NCBI GenBank assembly: GCA_016841205.1
Contig: JAENZP010000009.1
Span: forward strand, 99,554-163,553
Source: Desulfoscipio geothermicus
GTDB lineage: Bacteria; Bacillota; Desulfotomaculia; Desulfotomaculales; Desulfallaceae
Direction of reading: 5' to 3'
DNA: 64,000 nucleotides
Shown: one piece after another, positions 17,755-25,841 of the stretch
How the letters are laid out: the number at the start of each line of letters is the position of its first letter
Position numbering within the stretch: position 1 is the first letter of the stretch
Program-made: the position numbers and the translations under genes
Notes under the pieces: generated by a model
The model's input: the letters and a program-made list of their open reading frames with translations, nothing else
Database searches by the model: none
Told to the model about the DNA's origin: nothing

Positions 17755-18513
17755 ATGATGAGTAGTGATGAACTGCGGCAATTATTAATAAATGTAAATG
17801 AGGGCCGTCTGGATGTTGATGCGGCCTTGGATAAGTTGAAGACTTTGCCTTATGAAGACATAGGTTTTGCCAAACTTGACCATCACCGGGCGCTACGCAA
17901 GGGTTTCCCGGAGGTGGTCTTGTGTCAGGGTAAAACTACTGAGCAAATTGTGGAAATAATGAAGAAACTAGGTCAAAGTAATAATACTGTCCTGGCCACA
18001 CGGGCCGGGCGGGAGGTCTTTGCTGCGGTGCGTGCTGAATTAAACGATGCGGTTTATTCGGAGCTGGCCCGCACCATTGTGGTCCAGCGCGGGCGGCAAC
18101 CGGTGCCCGGAGGCAATGTGCTGGTGGTGACGGCCGGCACTGCGGATCTTCCGGTGGCGGAAGAAGCGGCCATTACCGCCGAGGTAATGGGCAATCAGGT
18201 GCGCAGGTGTTATGACGTGGGTGTGGCGGGCATCCACCGTTTGTTTGATAAGCTGGATATGTTTAAATGGGCGCAGGTAGTCATTGTGGTGGCGGGCATG
18301 GATGGCGCCCTGGCCAGCGTGGTGGGCGGGCTGGTGGAACAGCCGGTGATTGCAGTACCCACCAGTATGGGTTACGGGGCTAGTTTCCAGGGTCTGTCGG
18401 CACTGCTCAGCATGCTGAACAGCTGTGCTCCTGGTGTTGGCGTCGTGAATATCGACAATGGTTTTGGAGCCGCCACACTGGCTAACGCGATTACCCGTCT
18501 TTTCTATCATTAA
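17755..18513 (+). CDS. larB: Nickel-pincer cofactor biosynthesis protein LarB
   Basis: 252 residues. LarB carboxylates and hydrolyses nicotinic acid adenine dinucleotide, the first step to the nickel-pincer nucleotide of lactate racemase-type enzymes. The N-terminal third (LINVNEGRLDVDAALDKL, YEDIGFAKLDHHRALRKGFPEVV) is diagnostic for LarB, and the C-terminal two thirds is the PurE-like AIR-carboxylase fold (VVTAGTADLPVAEEAA, VVVAGMDGALASVVGGL). larC, larE and a racemase are not adjacent. Its 3' end overlaps the convergent mscS by 23 bases. Confidence 0.92.
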   Translation: MMSSDELRQLLINVNEGRLDVDAALDKLKTLPYEDIGFAKLDHHRALRKGFPEVVLCQGKTTEQIVEIMKKLGQSNNTVLATRAGREVFAAVRAELNDAVYSELARTIVVQRGRQPVPGGNVLVVTAGTADLPVAEEAAITAEVMGNQVRRCYDVGVAGIHRLFDKLDMFKWAQVVIVVAGMDGALASVVGGLVEQPVIAVPTSMGYGASFQGLSALLSMLNSCAPGVGVVNIDNGFGAATLANAITRLFYH

Positions 18514-19609
18514 TTTCCATTTCCCATTGCATATTCTTCAGCAGGGCCGTATCCACACTGCGCAGGTGAATATCGCGCTGTGGGAAGGGTATCTCCACGC
18601 CATGCTCCTGCAATAGGTCGTTAATGCGGTAGTTCAGGTCACTTTTTATCTGAATGCGCAACACAGGATCGGGTATCCAGAATTGTAATCTAAAATCCAG
18701 CGAGGATTCCCCGAAATTGAGAAAGTCCACCTGTGGTGGTGGGTCGTCCAGCACTTTTTCGTGCTCGTGGGCTGCCTGCAGCAGCAGTTTTTCCAATAGC
18801 CGCACGTTTGAGCCGTATGCCACGCCAATGTAGATTATTTCCCTTATTGTAGGGTCACCGTAAGACCAGTTGATGATTTGATTCTCGATAAACTGGCTGT
18901 TGGGTATGATGATGTGCTCGTTACTTGCGGTACATACTACTGTGGAGCGGATATTAATATGCTGTACGTCGCAGGGGATGTCGTTGATTTTTATTTTATC
19001 TCCTACTTTTATAGGGCGTTCAAAAAGTAAGATCAGGCCGGATATAAAGTTGGAGATAATATTTTGCGTACCGAAGCCTATGCCAATACCTGCTACTCCG
19101 GCGAAAACAGTGAGGACGCTCAGGTCAAAGCCAATCAGGGGTAAAGACACCAAGACAGCAATAACGATAATGGTGTAGTGCAGTAGCCGGTTAAAGGTAT
19201 ACTGCATCCCCTGGTCCATTTCATGCCGGTTGTATACCCGCTGCAAAAAGAGGCGGGAAAAAAAATTGGAGAACTTGATGCTCAAGCTAATGATGATGGC
19301 AGGTATGATAAAGGTCAGCGTGGTAACCGGCGTATTGCCAATTTTAAACCAGGTTTCCCCCAGCCAAAAGGTATCTTTGAAGTATACAATGGCGTATAAA
19401 ACTATGGCATAAAAAGTACCCCAGTTAATCAGGGACTGTTTGAAAGGGGCCAGATCATTTTTATCCATTCTGTCTGCAAGCGAAGTGTTAAATTTCTTAA
19501 GTATCCAAGAACGCAGCAGGAAAAATAGCGGAATAAATATTAGAAAGTTTACTTCATTATGGTACCGGTAATGCTGCCAAAGCTCGTACCATTCTCGTAT
19601 GCCTTCCAT
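18491..19609 (-). CDS. Small-conductance mechanosensitive channel (MscS family)
   Basis: 372 residues. Four or five hydrophobic helices occupy residues 20-185, the last being the pore-lining TM3 (VFAGVAGIGIGFGTQNIISNFISG) and leading to FERPIKVGDKIKI, the MscS beta-domain entry. A C-terminal alpha/beta domain follows. It releases solutes on hypo-osmotic shock. It converges on larB with a 23-base overlap of the two 3' ends, unusual but common in compact chromosomes. Confidence 0.92.
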   Translation of the reverse strand: MEGIREWYELWQHYRYHNEVNFLIFIPLFFLLRSWILKKFNTSLADRMDKNDLAPFKQSLINWGTFYAIVLYAIVYFKDTFWLGETWFKIGNTPVTTLTFIIPAIIISLSIKFSNFFSRLFLQRVYNRHEMDQGMQYTFNRLLHYTIIVIAVLVSLPLIGFDLSVLTVFAGVAGIGIGFGTQNIISNFISGLILLFERPIKVGDKIKINDIPCDVQHINIRSTVVCTASNEHIIIPNSQFIENQIINWSYGDPTIREIIYIGVAYGSNVRLLEKLLLQAAHEHEKVLDDPPPQVDFLNFGESSLDFRLQFWIPDPVLRIQIKSDLNYRINDLLQEHGVEIPFPQRDIHLRSVDTALLKNMQWEMEINDRKDG

Positions 19610-19763
19610 GCCAGCCCCTCCATAAATATTATTTATTGCTTCATTTCCTCAATATATAATAACATATTTTTTAAACTCATACGCAAATAGCTACCCGGTC
19701 ATAATAAGCTTAAAGTTCAAATATAAGCGATGTTACATTTTTTAACGAAAGGAATGGTGGATA

Positions 19764-20300
19764 ATGCCGGGTAAGCCTGAAGACAAAGATAAAGCACTGC
19801 AGCACAAAGTCCAACAATTACTTGATCAAGATAAAGATTTGCAGGGTTATGCTTTAAAAGCCCATGTAATCGATGGTGAGGTGCAGGTGAGCGGTGTGGT
19901 GGACGCGCTGGCAGAGCAAAACAGGCTCAGGGAAACGCTTACTAAGATGCCCGGGGTTAAAAGAGTGGAACTGGGACTGGCGGTAAGCACGGATGGGGCC
20001 ATTGACGATAACGCGGTGACCGCGGAGGTCATGGAGGAACTGCAAGCTAATCCCAAGGTGAATCTGCGCCATGTGGGGGCCAAGTCGGTTGACGGAACGG
20101 TTTTCCTGATGGGCCGGGTAGCTACGCCGGAGGAAGAGCAAGAAGCTATAGCCAGCGCGTCCAAGGCCCGGGGAGTAACCAGGGTGGTCAGCCAGCTGAA
20201 AAATAGGCCCGGTGACGGTTATGACGAAGAAAGCATTGAGGAAATTTTTCATCACCAGGTAAACAATGATAAGGAAGATGATGTGCTGAGAATTTTTTAA
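19764..20300 (+). CDS. Protein with two BON domains
   Basis: 178 residues with two BON repeats (about 8-75 and 88-155), each with the alpha-beta-beta-alpha-beta pattern and a central glycine (IDGEVQVSGVVDALAEQ, VDGTVFLMGRVATPEEE). No signal peptide, so it is cytoplasmic. BON domains bind phospholipid or partner proteins and often occur in osmotic-stress proteins. The acidic C-terminal tail (about 157-178) is non-conserved in appearance. It lies 15 bases upstream of adhE and is likely co-transcribed. Confidence 0.82.
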   Translation: MPGKPEDKDKALQHKVQQLLDQDKDLQGYALKAHVIDGEVQVSGVVDALAEQNRLRETLTKMPGVKRVELGLAVSTDGAIDDNAVTAEVMEELQANPKVNLRHVGAKSVDGTVFLMGRVATPEEEQEAIASASKARGVTRVVSQLKNRPGDGYDEESIEEIFHHQVNNDKEDDVLRIF

Positions 20301-20315
20301 GGATGGGGGGATACA

Positions 20316-22934
20316 GTGAGCGAGCCAAATAACGGGCCGGATATTAAATATATTGGCGATGAGCAGAAGTTAATGGTGGACAAGCTGGTAGAAAACGCGG
20401 GGCAGGCCCAGCAGGCTTTAATGCGCTTATCCCAGCAACAAATTGATGAAATAGTCAAGACTATGGCTCTTGCCGGGCTGGACCGGCACATGGAACTGGC
20501 CAGACTGGCGGTGGAGGAAACCAAAAAGGGCGTTTATGAAGACAAATCGATTAAAAATATATTCGCTACCGAATCGATCTACCATAGTATCAAGTATAAA
20601 AAAACCGTAGGGGTTATCAGTCTCAATGAGGAAGAAGACTTAATAGAAGTGGCTGAGCCGGTGGGGGTGATTGCCGCCGTGATCCCCGTGACCAACCCCA
20701 CTTCCACAACTATGTTTAAATCGTTGATTTGCCTAAAAACGGCCAATCCGCTGATTTTTAGTTTTCACCCCGGGGGACAAAATTGCAGCGAGGCAGCTGC
20801 CCGGGTGATGTACGACGCGGCGCTGGCCGCCGGGGCACCGGAAAATTGTATTAGTTGGATAGAGCAGCCTTCGCTTGAGGCTACCAGCTACCTGATGAAC
20901 CATCCCGGAGTGCAATTGATCCTGGCTACCGGGGGAGCCGGCCTAGTGCGGGCCGCTTATAGTACGGGCAAGCCGGCCTTGGGGGTGGGACCGGGCAATG
21001 TGCCCTGCTATATAGAAAAATCAGCCAATGTCAAACGAGCAGTAACCGATTTGATTTTAAGTAAAACGTTTGATAACGGCCTGATTTGCGCTTCGGAACA
21101 GTCGGTGGTTATTGACCGGGAAATTTATCAGGAAGTCTCCGGGCTAATGCAAGATTATGGCTGTTATTTTCTGAACGGGCAAGAAACTGAGATGCTTGAA
21201 GCTATGGCAGTAAAAGGTGAAAAATGTGCTTTAAACCCGGCTATTGTAGGGCAACCCGCTTATGCTATCGCACAGATGGCGGGGTTTGAGGTGCCCAAGG
21301 ATACCAAAGTACTGGTGGCACCCCAGCAGGAAGTTGGGTTGGGACATCCCCTGTCTATGGAAAAGCTGAGCCCTATTCTGGCCTGCTACCAGGTAGCCGA
21401 TTATCATGAAGGTATTAAGCGTTGTGAGGAAATAGTTGGCTTTGGCGGCCTGGGCCATTCGGCGGTGCTGCATACCGAAGATAAAGATGTTCTGGCTGAA
21501 TTTTCCCGGCGCATGCGGACCGGGCGGATTATCATTAATTCCCCGGCCACCCACGGGGCCATCGGTGACATATACAATGTTAACACACCTTCGCTGACCC
21601 TGGGCTGTGGCTCGATGGGCCGCAATGCTACCACCTCCAATGTCAGCGTGGATAACTTGATTAATATTAAGCGGGTTACCGGGAGGCGGGACAAGCTGCA
21701 GTGGTTCAGGGTGCCCGAGCGCATTTACTTCACTTCGGGTTCGGTGCAGTATTTGCAAAAAATGCAGGGTGTAACTAGAGCCCTCATAGTTACTGACCCG
21801 GGTATTGTTAAGCTTGGTTTTGTAGATAAAGTGGTCTACCATTTAAATAAGCGCAATAGCCCGGTCAGGGTTGAAGTATTCTCGAATGTGGAGCCTGACC
21901 CGTCGGTGGAGACGGTACAAAAGGGCGTCGAGGTAATGAAGCAATTCCGCCCGGACACCATTATTGCTTTGGGGGGCGGCTCGCCCATTGACGCCGCCAA
22001 GGCTATGTGGCTGTTTTATGAACATCCCGAGGTGGAGTTTGACTTTCTGCGCCTGAAATTCATGGATATTCGCGAGCGCACTTACAAATATCCCAAGCTG
22101 GGGAGGAAGGCTCAGTTGGTGGCTATACCAACCACCAGCGGAACCGGCTCGGAGGTGAGTGCCTTCGCGGTGATTACCCACAAGGGCCAGAATATCAAGT
22201 ATCCCCTGGCCGATTACGAACTGACTCCCGATGTGGCAATTATTGATCCGGACTTTGTCGGCACATTGCCCCCGGCGGTTATCGCAGACACCGGTCTTGA
22301 TGTGCTGACCCATGCCCTGGAAGCTTATGTTTCTGTGATGGCTTCGGATTATACCGATGCTATGGCTATGAAGGCTACCGAGCTGGTGTTTAATTATCTG
22401 CCCGCCAGTTATGGGGAAAAGGATAATTTTGAGGCCCGGAGCAAAATGCATAACGCCTCTTGTATAGCGGGCATGGCTTTCACCAACGCTTTTTTAGGGA
22501 TCAACCACAGTCTGGCTCATAAACTTGGCGGTGAATTTCACATTACCCACGGCCGGGCCAATGCTGTCTTGCTGCCACATGTAATCAGGTATAATGCGGG
22601 GTTGCCCAGTAAGTTCGCCTCTTTCCCGCAATACGAATATTTCCAGGCTCCGGAAAAATACCGGCAGATGGCTGCTTTTTTGGGAATGCCGGCGCGTACG
22701 GTGGAAGAGGGGGTAAACAGCCTTATTTCCGGGGTTGAAGAGCTGCGGGCCAGGGTAGGCATACCGGATACTATTGCCCAATGCGGTATTAACGAAGCGT
22801 TCTTTAAGCAAAAGGTGCCCGAGCTGGCCGAGAAAGCCTTCGAGGACCAGTCTACCAGCGCCAACCCGCGCATGCCTTTGATTGAAGAACTGGCTGCCAT
22901 TTTGCTGCGCGCCTACGACAACCCGCACGCATAG
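20316..22934 (+). CDS. adhE: Bifunctional acetaldehyde-CoA/alcohol dehydrogenase AdhE
   Basis: 872 residues, full AdhE length. The N-terminal aldehyde dehydrogenase half (about 15-440) has the catalytic cysteine in FDNGLICASEQ near residue 254. The C-terminal iron-dependent alcohol dehydrogenase half (about 470-870) has GGGSPIDAAKAMW (NAD site) and the iron ligands in GLDVLTHALEAYVS and HSLAHKLGGEFHITHGRANA. It reduces acetyl-CoA to ethanol with two NADH, or runs in reverse during ethanol oxidation, and usually forms spirosomes. GTG start at 20316 behind a G-rich site. Confidence 0.96.
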   Translation: MSEPNNGPDIKYIGDEQKLMVDKLVENAGQAQQALMRLSQQQIDEIVKTMALAGLDRHMELARLAVEETKKGVYEDKSIKNIFATESIYHSIKYKKTVGVISLNEEEDLIEVAEPVGVIAAVIPVTNPTSTTMFKSLICLKTANPLIFSFHPGGQNCSEAAARVMYDAALAAGAPENCISWIEQPSLEATSYLMNHPGVQLILATGGAGLVRAAYSTGKPALGVGPGNVPCYIEKSANVKRAVTDLILSKTFDNGLICASEQSVVIDREIYQEVSGLMQDYGCYFLNGQETEMLEAMAVKGEKCALNPAIVGQPAYAIAQMAGFEVPKDTKVLVAPQQEVGLGHPLSMEKLSPILACYQVADYHEGIKRCEEIVGFGGLGHSAVLHTEDKDVLAEFSRRMRTGRIIINSPATHGAIGDIYNVNTPSLTLGCGSMGRNATTSNVSVDNLINIKRVTGRRDKLQWFRVPERIYFTSGSVQYLQKMQGVTRALIVTDPGIVKLGFVDKVVYHLNKRNSPVRVEVFSNVEPDPSVETVQKGVEVMKQFRPDTIIALGGGSPIDAAKAMWLFYEHPEVEFDFLRLKFMDIRERTYKYPKLGRKAQLVAIPTTSGTGSEVSAFAVITHKGQNIKYPLADYELTPDVAIIDPDFVGTLPPAVIADTGLDVLTHALEAYVSVMASDYTDAMAMKATELVFNYLPASYGEKDNFEARSKMHNASCIAGMAFTNAFLGINHSLAHKLGGEFHITHGRANAVLLPHVIRYNAGLPSKFASFPQYEYFQAPEKYRQMAAFLGMPARTVEEGVNSLISGVEELRARVGIPDTIAQCGINEAFFKQKVPELAEKAFEDQSTSANPRMPLIEELAAILLRAYDNPHA

Positions 22935-23117
22935 CGGGTAAATTCGGGTATGGGAAGCATGGGGACGGTTCTCTTGCTTTCCTTAGTCATATAATTTATG
23001 GGCAGCAAGAAGGACTCTTTTATGCTGGATGACTAGTTCTATAAAATCTAACTATAGAAGGGGGTAAGGCCTGGTAGGAGAGAGTGGTTTTGTAAAGTCT
23101 AATGCCAGGCTGTTGTA

Positions 23118-23396
23118 ATGGCTCAAGTAATTTTGGATCGGGAACGTAATTTTAAACTGACGGAAGAAACGATGACTCGGATAAATGATAAGTATAGCTC
23201 TGTTGAGGCTGCGATTGAGGAACTGAAACAAGTTAATCTGCATGCCTTTATTACCGTAGTCTGGGCGCTTTTGGCTGAGGATGACCCGGAACTTACCTTT
23301 GAAGATACCGCCCGGTTGCTTTACGCTAAGACAGAAATAATGAAACAGGTTGATGAGGCTATTGTTGTTGCGTTTACAGAGCAAATTGTTCCGTAG
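23118..23396 (+). CDS. Small protein resembling phage tail-assembly chaperones
   Basis: 92 residues, acidic and helical. The layout (ILDRERNFKLTEETMTRI, then HAFITVVWALLAEDDPELTFEDTARLL) is reminiscent of tail-assembly-chaperone-like proteins of Firmicutes phages. No other phage genes are near, so it may be a stray or domesticated relic. There is no clear ribosome site before ATG 23118. Low certainty about function, moderate that it is translated. Confidence 0.45.
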   Translation: MAQVILDRERNFKLTEETMTRINDKYSSVEAAIEELKQVNLHAFITVVWALLAEDDPELTFEDTARLLYAKTEIMKQVDEAIVVAFTEQIVP

Positions 23397-23453
23397 TTCC
23401 GCATTAAGGGAAGGAACTATTTGCTCTGTTCGACTAATTTAAGCGGCAAGTGA

Positions 23454-23612
23454 TCAATCTTCTTTAGCCTCCCGGGATACATATATAGCACCGCTGCCGT
23501 AATGGCTGGGAGATGTTGTTTGCCCGCGGGTATTGTCAATATGGGCGGATTTGGCATGGTACTTATCTAGATTGCTCTTTTTAATGATTGGTTTACTACT
23601 TTTGGTTTTCAT
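23454..23612 (-). CDS. Small basic protein, unknown (52 residues)
   Basis: ATG at 23612 lies behind GAGGTG with good spacing, and the frame is open for 52 codons to TGA at 23454. The N-terminus is lysine-rich (MKTKSSKPIIKKSN), the rest is rich in S, H, G and Y, with HAKSAHIDNTRGQTTSPSHYG, the look of a small spore or matrix protein. No family recognised. Confidence 0.5.
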   Translation of the reverse strand: MKTKSSKPIIKKSNLDKYHAKSAHIDNTRGQTTSPSHYGSGAIYVSREAKED

Positions 23613-23841
23613 GATAACACCTCTGTGTAATTTCCCTTTATGATAGTATTATATCCCTGCGGCCGGTTAAATATTGTTTTCAGCTGCATAATACTTATGT
23701 GCAGGAATATCACTAATTCTAGGCAAATTTCCAAAGCAAATACTGGAATTAGAACCGATATGGGTATTAAGCAGGTGATCCTGCCTAGGATAAAAACGAC
23801 AGAGTTTCCCAATAAACACACCAAGGGGGTGAGATGTGGAA

Positions 23842-24039
23842 ATGAACCAGACGCTTAAAGTGGAAGGCATGAGCTGCCATCATTGTGAAATGGCCGTGGA
23901 GAAAGCAGTTAAAGGCATTGCCGGTGTGGAAAACGTGCAGGTAGATTTAATTAAAAAGGAAGTAATGGTAACTGGTTCTGCAGACCGGGAGCAAATAGCC
24001 AGGGCTATTAAGGAAGCCGGTTATGAAGTAGTGAGTTAG
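23842..24039 (+). CDS. Heavy-metal-associated (HMA) domain protein, CopZ-like
   Basis: 65 residues, a single HMA domain with the metal motif GMSCHHC (GMxCxxC with His in the variable positions). Single-domain HMA proteins are cytosolic copper (or other soft metal) chaperones. ATG 23842 is preferred over GTG 23836 by spacing to GGGGGTGAG. No P-type ATPase is adjacent. The next 1.5 kb downstream is a decayed region. Confidence 0.88.
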   Translation: MNQTLKVEGMSCHHCEMAVEKAVKGIAGVENVQVDLIKKEVMVTGSADREQIARAIKEAGYEVVS

Positions 24040-24048
24040 GAACCTCGC

Positions 24049-24400
24049 GGCCTGGCTTATAAAGCCAGGCCGTAGGATTTCAGGCGGCTGATTTTGCGCA
24101 CGATGGTGGACTGGTCCACCTTTAAGGCCTAGGTTGACGTTCCGAGGCCAGTAATAGCGTAACAAGGAGTCAAAAACCCGGTGACTTATTTTTTTACGAA
24201 TACCGTACTTCCTTCATAATTTTGTTTAAAGGCACAAGACTACCCACCCTGCTTTTCCCCAGGAAGCCGTTTAAGCGGTTATCTTAAGAAGTGTTATGTT
24301 TATATAGCTATCAGAGTGCGCAATGTTCCATGCCTCGGATTTATGTATTTCGGCATAACGATGTATTTTTTCATAACCTCGTAAAAACCTGCGTTGGTAT
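24049..24400 (-). pseudogene. Remnant of a CBS-PAS-sigma54 activator gene and its upstream region
   Basis: Stretches here match the intact activator at 28974-31067 in the same order and orientation but with large internal deletions. They are the C-terminal Fis-type segment with its end hairpin (24049-24121), an AAA+ segment (about 24122-24231), a CBS/PAS-linker segment (about 24235-24285), and the upstream repeats (24330-24400). The sequence between is lost. So this is a stripped second copy, recognisable by near-identical nucleotide runs such as CAAAAACCCGG and TTTAAAGGCACAAG. Confidence 0.85.
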
Positions 24401-24589
24401 AAGAATTTTTGTATGGTATATGCAAGATTGCAAAATTGCTGGTCGCTTTGAATGAATAGCTTAGTATGTAATTGCAGTGAGTATCTGCAGTAAGTACATT
24501 GTGCTTGTTAAAAAAATTACCATAGAAGTAAAAAAATAGACCAGAATTTATTGCTTTGCTAACATCTAAATGGAAGATATAACACCATT

Positions 24590-25200
24590 TTAATTCAGCC
24601 TTTTTTTGACTCGGCTGCGCAGAAAACTGGGCGAACTTCAATTGAAGGTCGAAGAATTTACCGTGATCTTTGGCAAAGGCACAATACGAAAAAGAATTTT
24701 GCCGAATTGGATGCTTCTGGAGTTCCCTATGTAGCTTCGCCAGGGACAAATCCGCGGTTTTACATTAAGTCTTGACAAAAAACAGCAACAATTACAGGAA
24801 CTTGAAAGCAGATTAAATAATCCTCAGGCCCGGAACGAAAAAAGGAAGCGCTAGAAGCGGAAAGCATTGCGGCCTATCAGGGACAAAGGCGTATTGAACG
24901 GGCTTTTAAATAATTGAAGAATTCCCATCATTATGCTATGACGCCGCAATATCACTGGACCGACCAAAAAATCAAGATACATACATTTATTTGTCTTACC
25001 GGCCTACTGCTCTCCTAACTGTTATGGAAGAAGGCACGGGAAGCCGGTTGCCGGATGAATGTGGAAACGTTATTGGATCGCCTCGGAAATCCGCATGGCT
25101 GAAATTATCATTGTGGGAAACTCACGCTAGGATATATTGGCTAAAAGCGAGACATGGACGATGTCTGGCACTAATATTGCTTATTTAAACAACGGTAACT
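24590..25200 (+). pseudogene. Degenerate IS1634-like (IS4 superfamily) transposase
   Basis: Three-frame fragments on the plus strand show characteristic transposase text: NKKNFAELDASGVPYVA-like, then AYQGQRRIERAFK, NSHHYAMTPQYHWTDQKIK and HTFICLTGLLL, interrupted by stops and frameshifts. The last motifs are the conserved C-terminal region of IS1634-type DDE transposases. Terminal repeats were not identified. The element lies between the activator remnant and the decayed permease/OadG cluster. Confidence 0.75.
25166..25182 (+). promoter_or_regulatory. Candidate sigma-54 (-24/-12) promoter
   Basis: TGGCAC (25166-25171), five bases, then TTGCTT (25177-25182) fits the GG-N10-GC spacing of sigma-54 promoters. 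It faces the decayed permease/oadG/oadB genes, and a remnant of a sigma-54 activator lies upstream. It overlaps the tail of the transposase remnant, so chance cannot be excluded. Confidence 0.5.
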
Positions 25201-25327
25201 AAATGCCGGTTGCAGTTTCATTATTTCTTTAGAGGAAAACAGGTATTGTTGTTGAATATACAAGTAAACCATTGATTTTGTCAGCTTATGGATTATGCAC
25301 AATGCTTAAATGAGAGGGGGCTATGAT

Positions 25328-25435
25328 ATGGACGCGCAAACTTAGGTTGTTTTAGCCGGTACTATTTTTTTGATTGCCTATGCAATGATTATGTGGGAAA
25401 AAGTCCACAGAACAGTGATTTTGGTCAAAAATTGA
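25328..25435 (+). pseudogene. N-terminal remnant of an ArsB/NhaD-type permease
   Basis: After an early in-frame stop, the reading VLAGTIFLIAYAMIMWEKVH resembles residues 9-30 of the intact permease at 27402 (FATAVFLVVYAIIVSEKIH), and both continue with RTVI. The rest of the gene is absent. Its ATG has a G-rich site (AGAGGGGG), so this was a real gene start. Confidence 0.7.
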
Positions 25436-25523
25436 AGCGCACAATCGGAATTATGGGTTATTTATCAGTGTATGCCAGTTCAATATTATAATATTCATTT
25501 AATGGAAGGGAGGTTATGCATGT

Positions 25524-25664
25524 ATGGAAACTGCCATAGCAGTGTGTATATCGGGATTAGGGTCTGTTTTCGCGGTGCTGTTAATTTTGCAAATTGGTAT
25601 ACAAATAACTGGCAGTGTGATAGACAGTATGGCTAAAAAACAAACACAACAACAAAATGGATAA
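25524..25664 (+). CDS. OadG-like gamma subunit of a sodium-pumping decarboxylase
   Basis: 46 residues, one membrane helix (about 5-30: CISGLGSVFAVLLILQIGIQ) followed by a short polar tail (KKQTQQQNG). Size, topology and position between the permease remnant and the biotin carrier/OadB fit the OadG/MmdD gamma subunit, which anchors the decarboxylase complex. The ribosome site GGGAGG lies 10 bases upstream. It is too short for standard calling. It may no longer be useful since its neighbours are broken. Confidence 0.65.
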   Translation: METAIAVCISGLGSVFAVLLILQIGIQITGSVIDSMAKKQTQQQNG

Positions 25665-25807
25665 GTCAAAAAGAATGATCTACTGGTTACCCTGGAAGCT
25701 ATGAAAATGCATATTAAAGTGTACTCGTTCAGCGACGGCGAAAAAGCTGAAGTAAATGTGGTTCCTGTGATGTAGTGAACATTGATACTGTTCTAGTTTT
25801 GGAATAA
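25665..25807 (+). pseudogene. Biotin carboxyl carrier protein fragment, frameshifted
   Basis: Only the C-terminal half of a biotinyl domain remains: VKKNDLLVTLEAMKMHIKVY contains the biotin-lysine motif E-A-M-K-M, followed by FSDGEKAEVNVV. A one-base shift then moves the rest (DVVNIDTVLVLE, stop) into another frame. The N-terminal half, including the usual Ala/Pro linker, is missing. Confidence 0.85.
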
Positions 25808-25841
25808 TTATATTAAAAAATAATAAACAGGAGGATTGGGC

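Noticed and set aside
22955..22990. GGGGACGGTTCTC-type phrase, as often seen near IS200/REP-associated transposases
   Set aside because: Single copy in the window, no palindrome or transposase beside it, so a REP element cannot be supported.
23609..23858. Opposing 65-72-codon frames upstream of the HMA gene
   Set aside because: Low-complexity or hydrophobic shadows without ribosome sites; only the 52-residue minus gene nearby has one.
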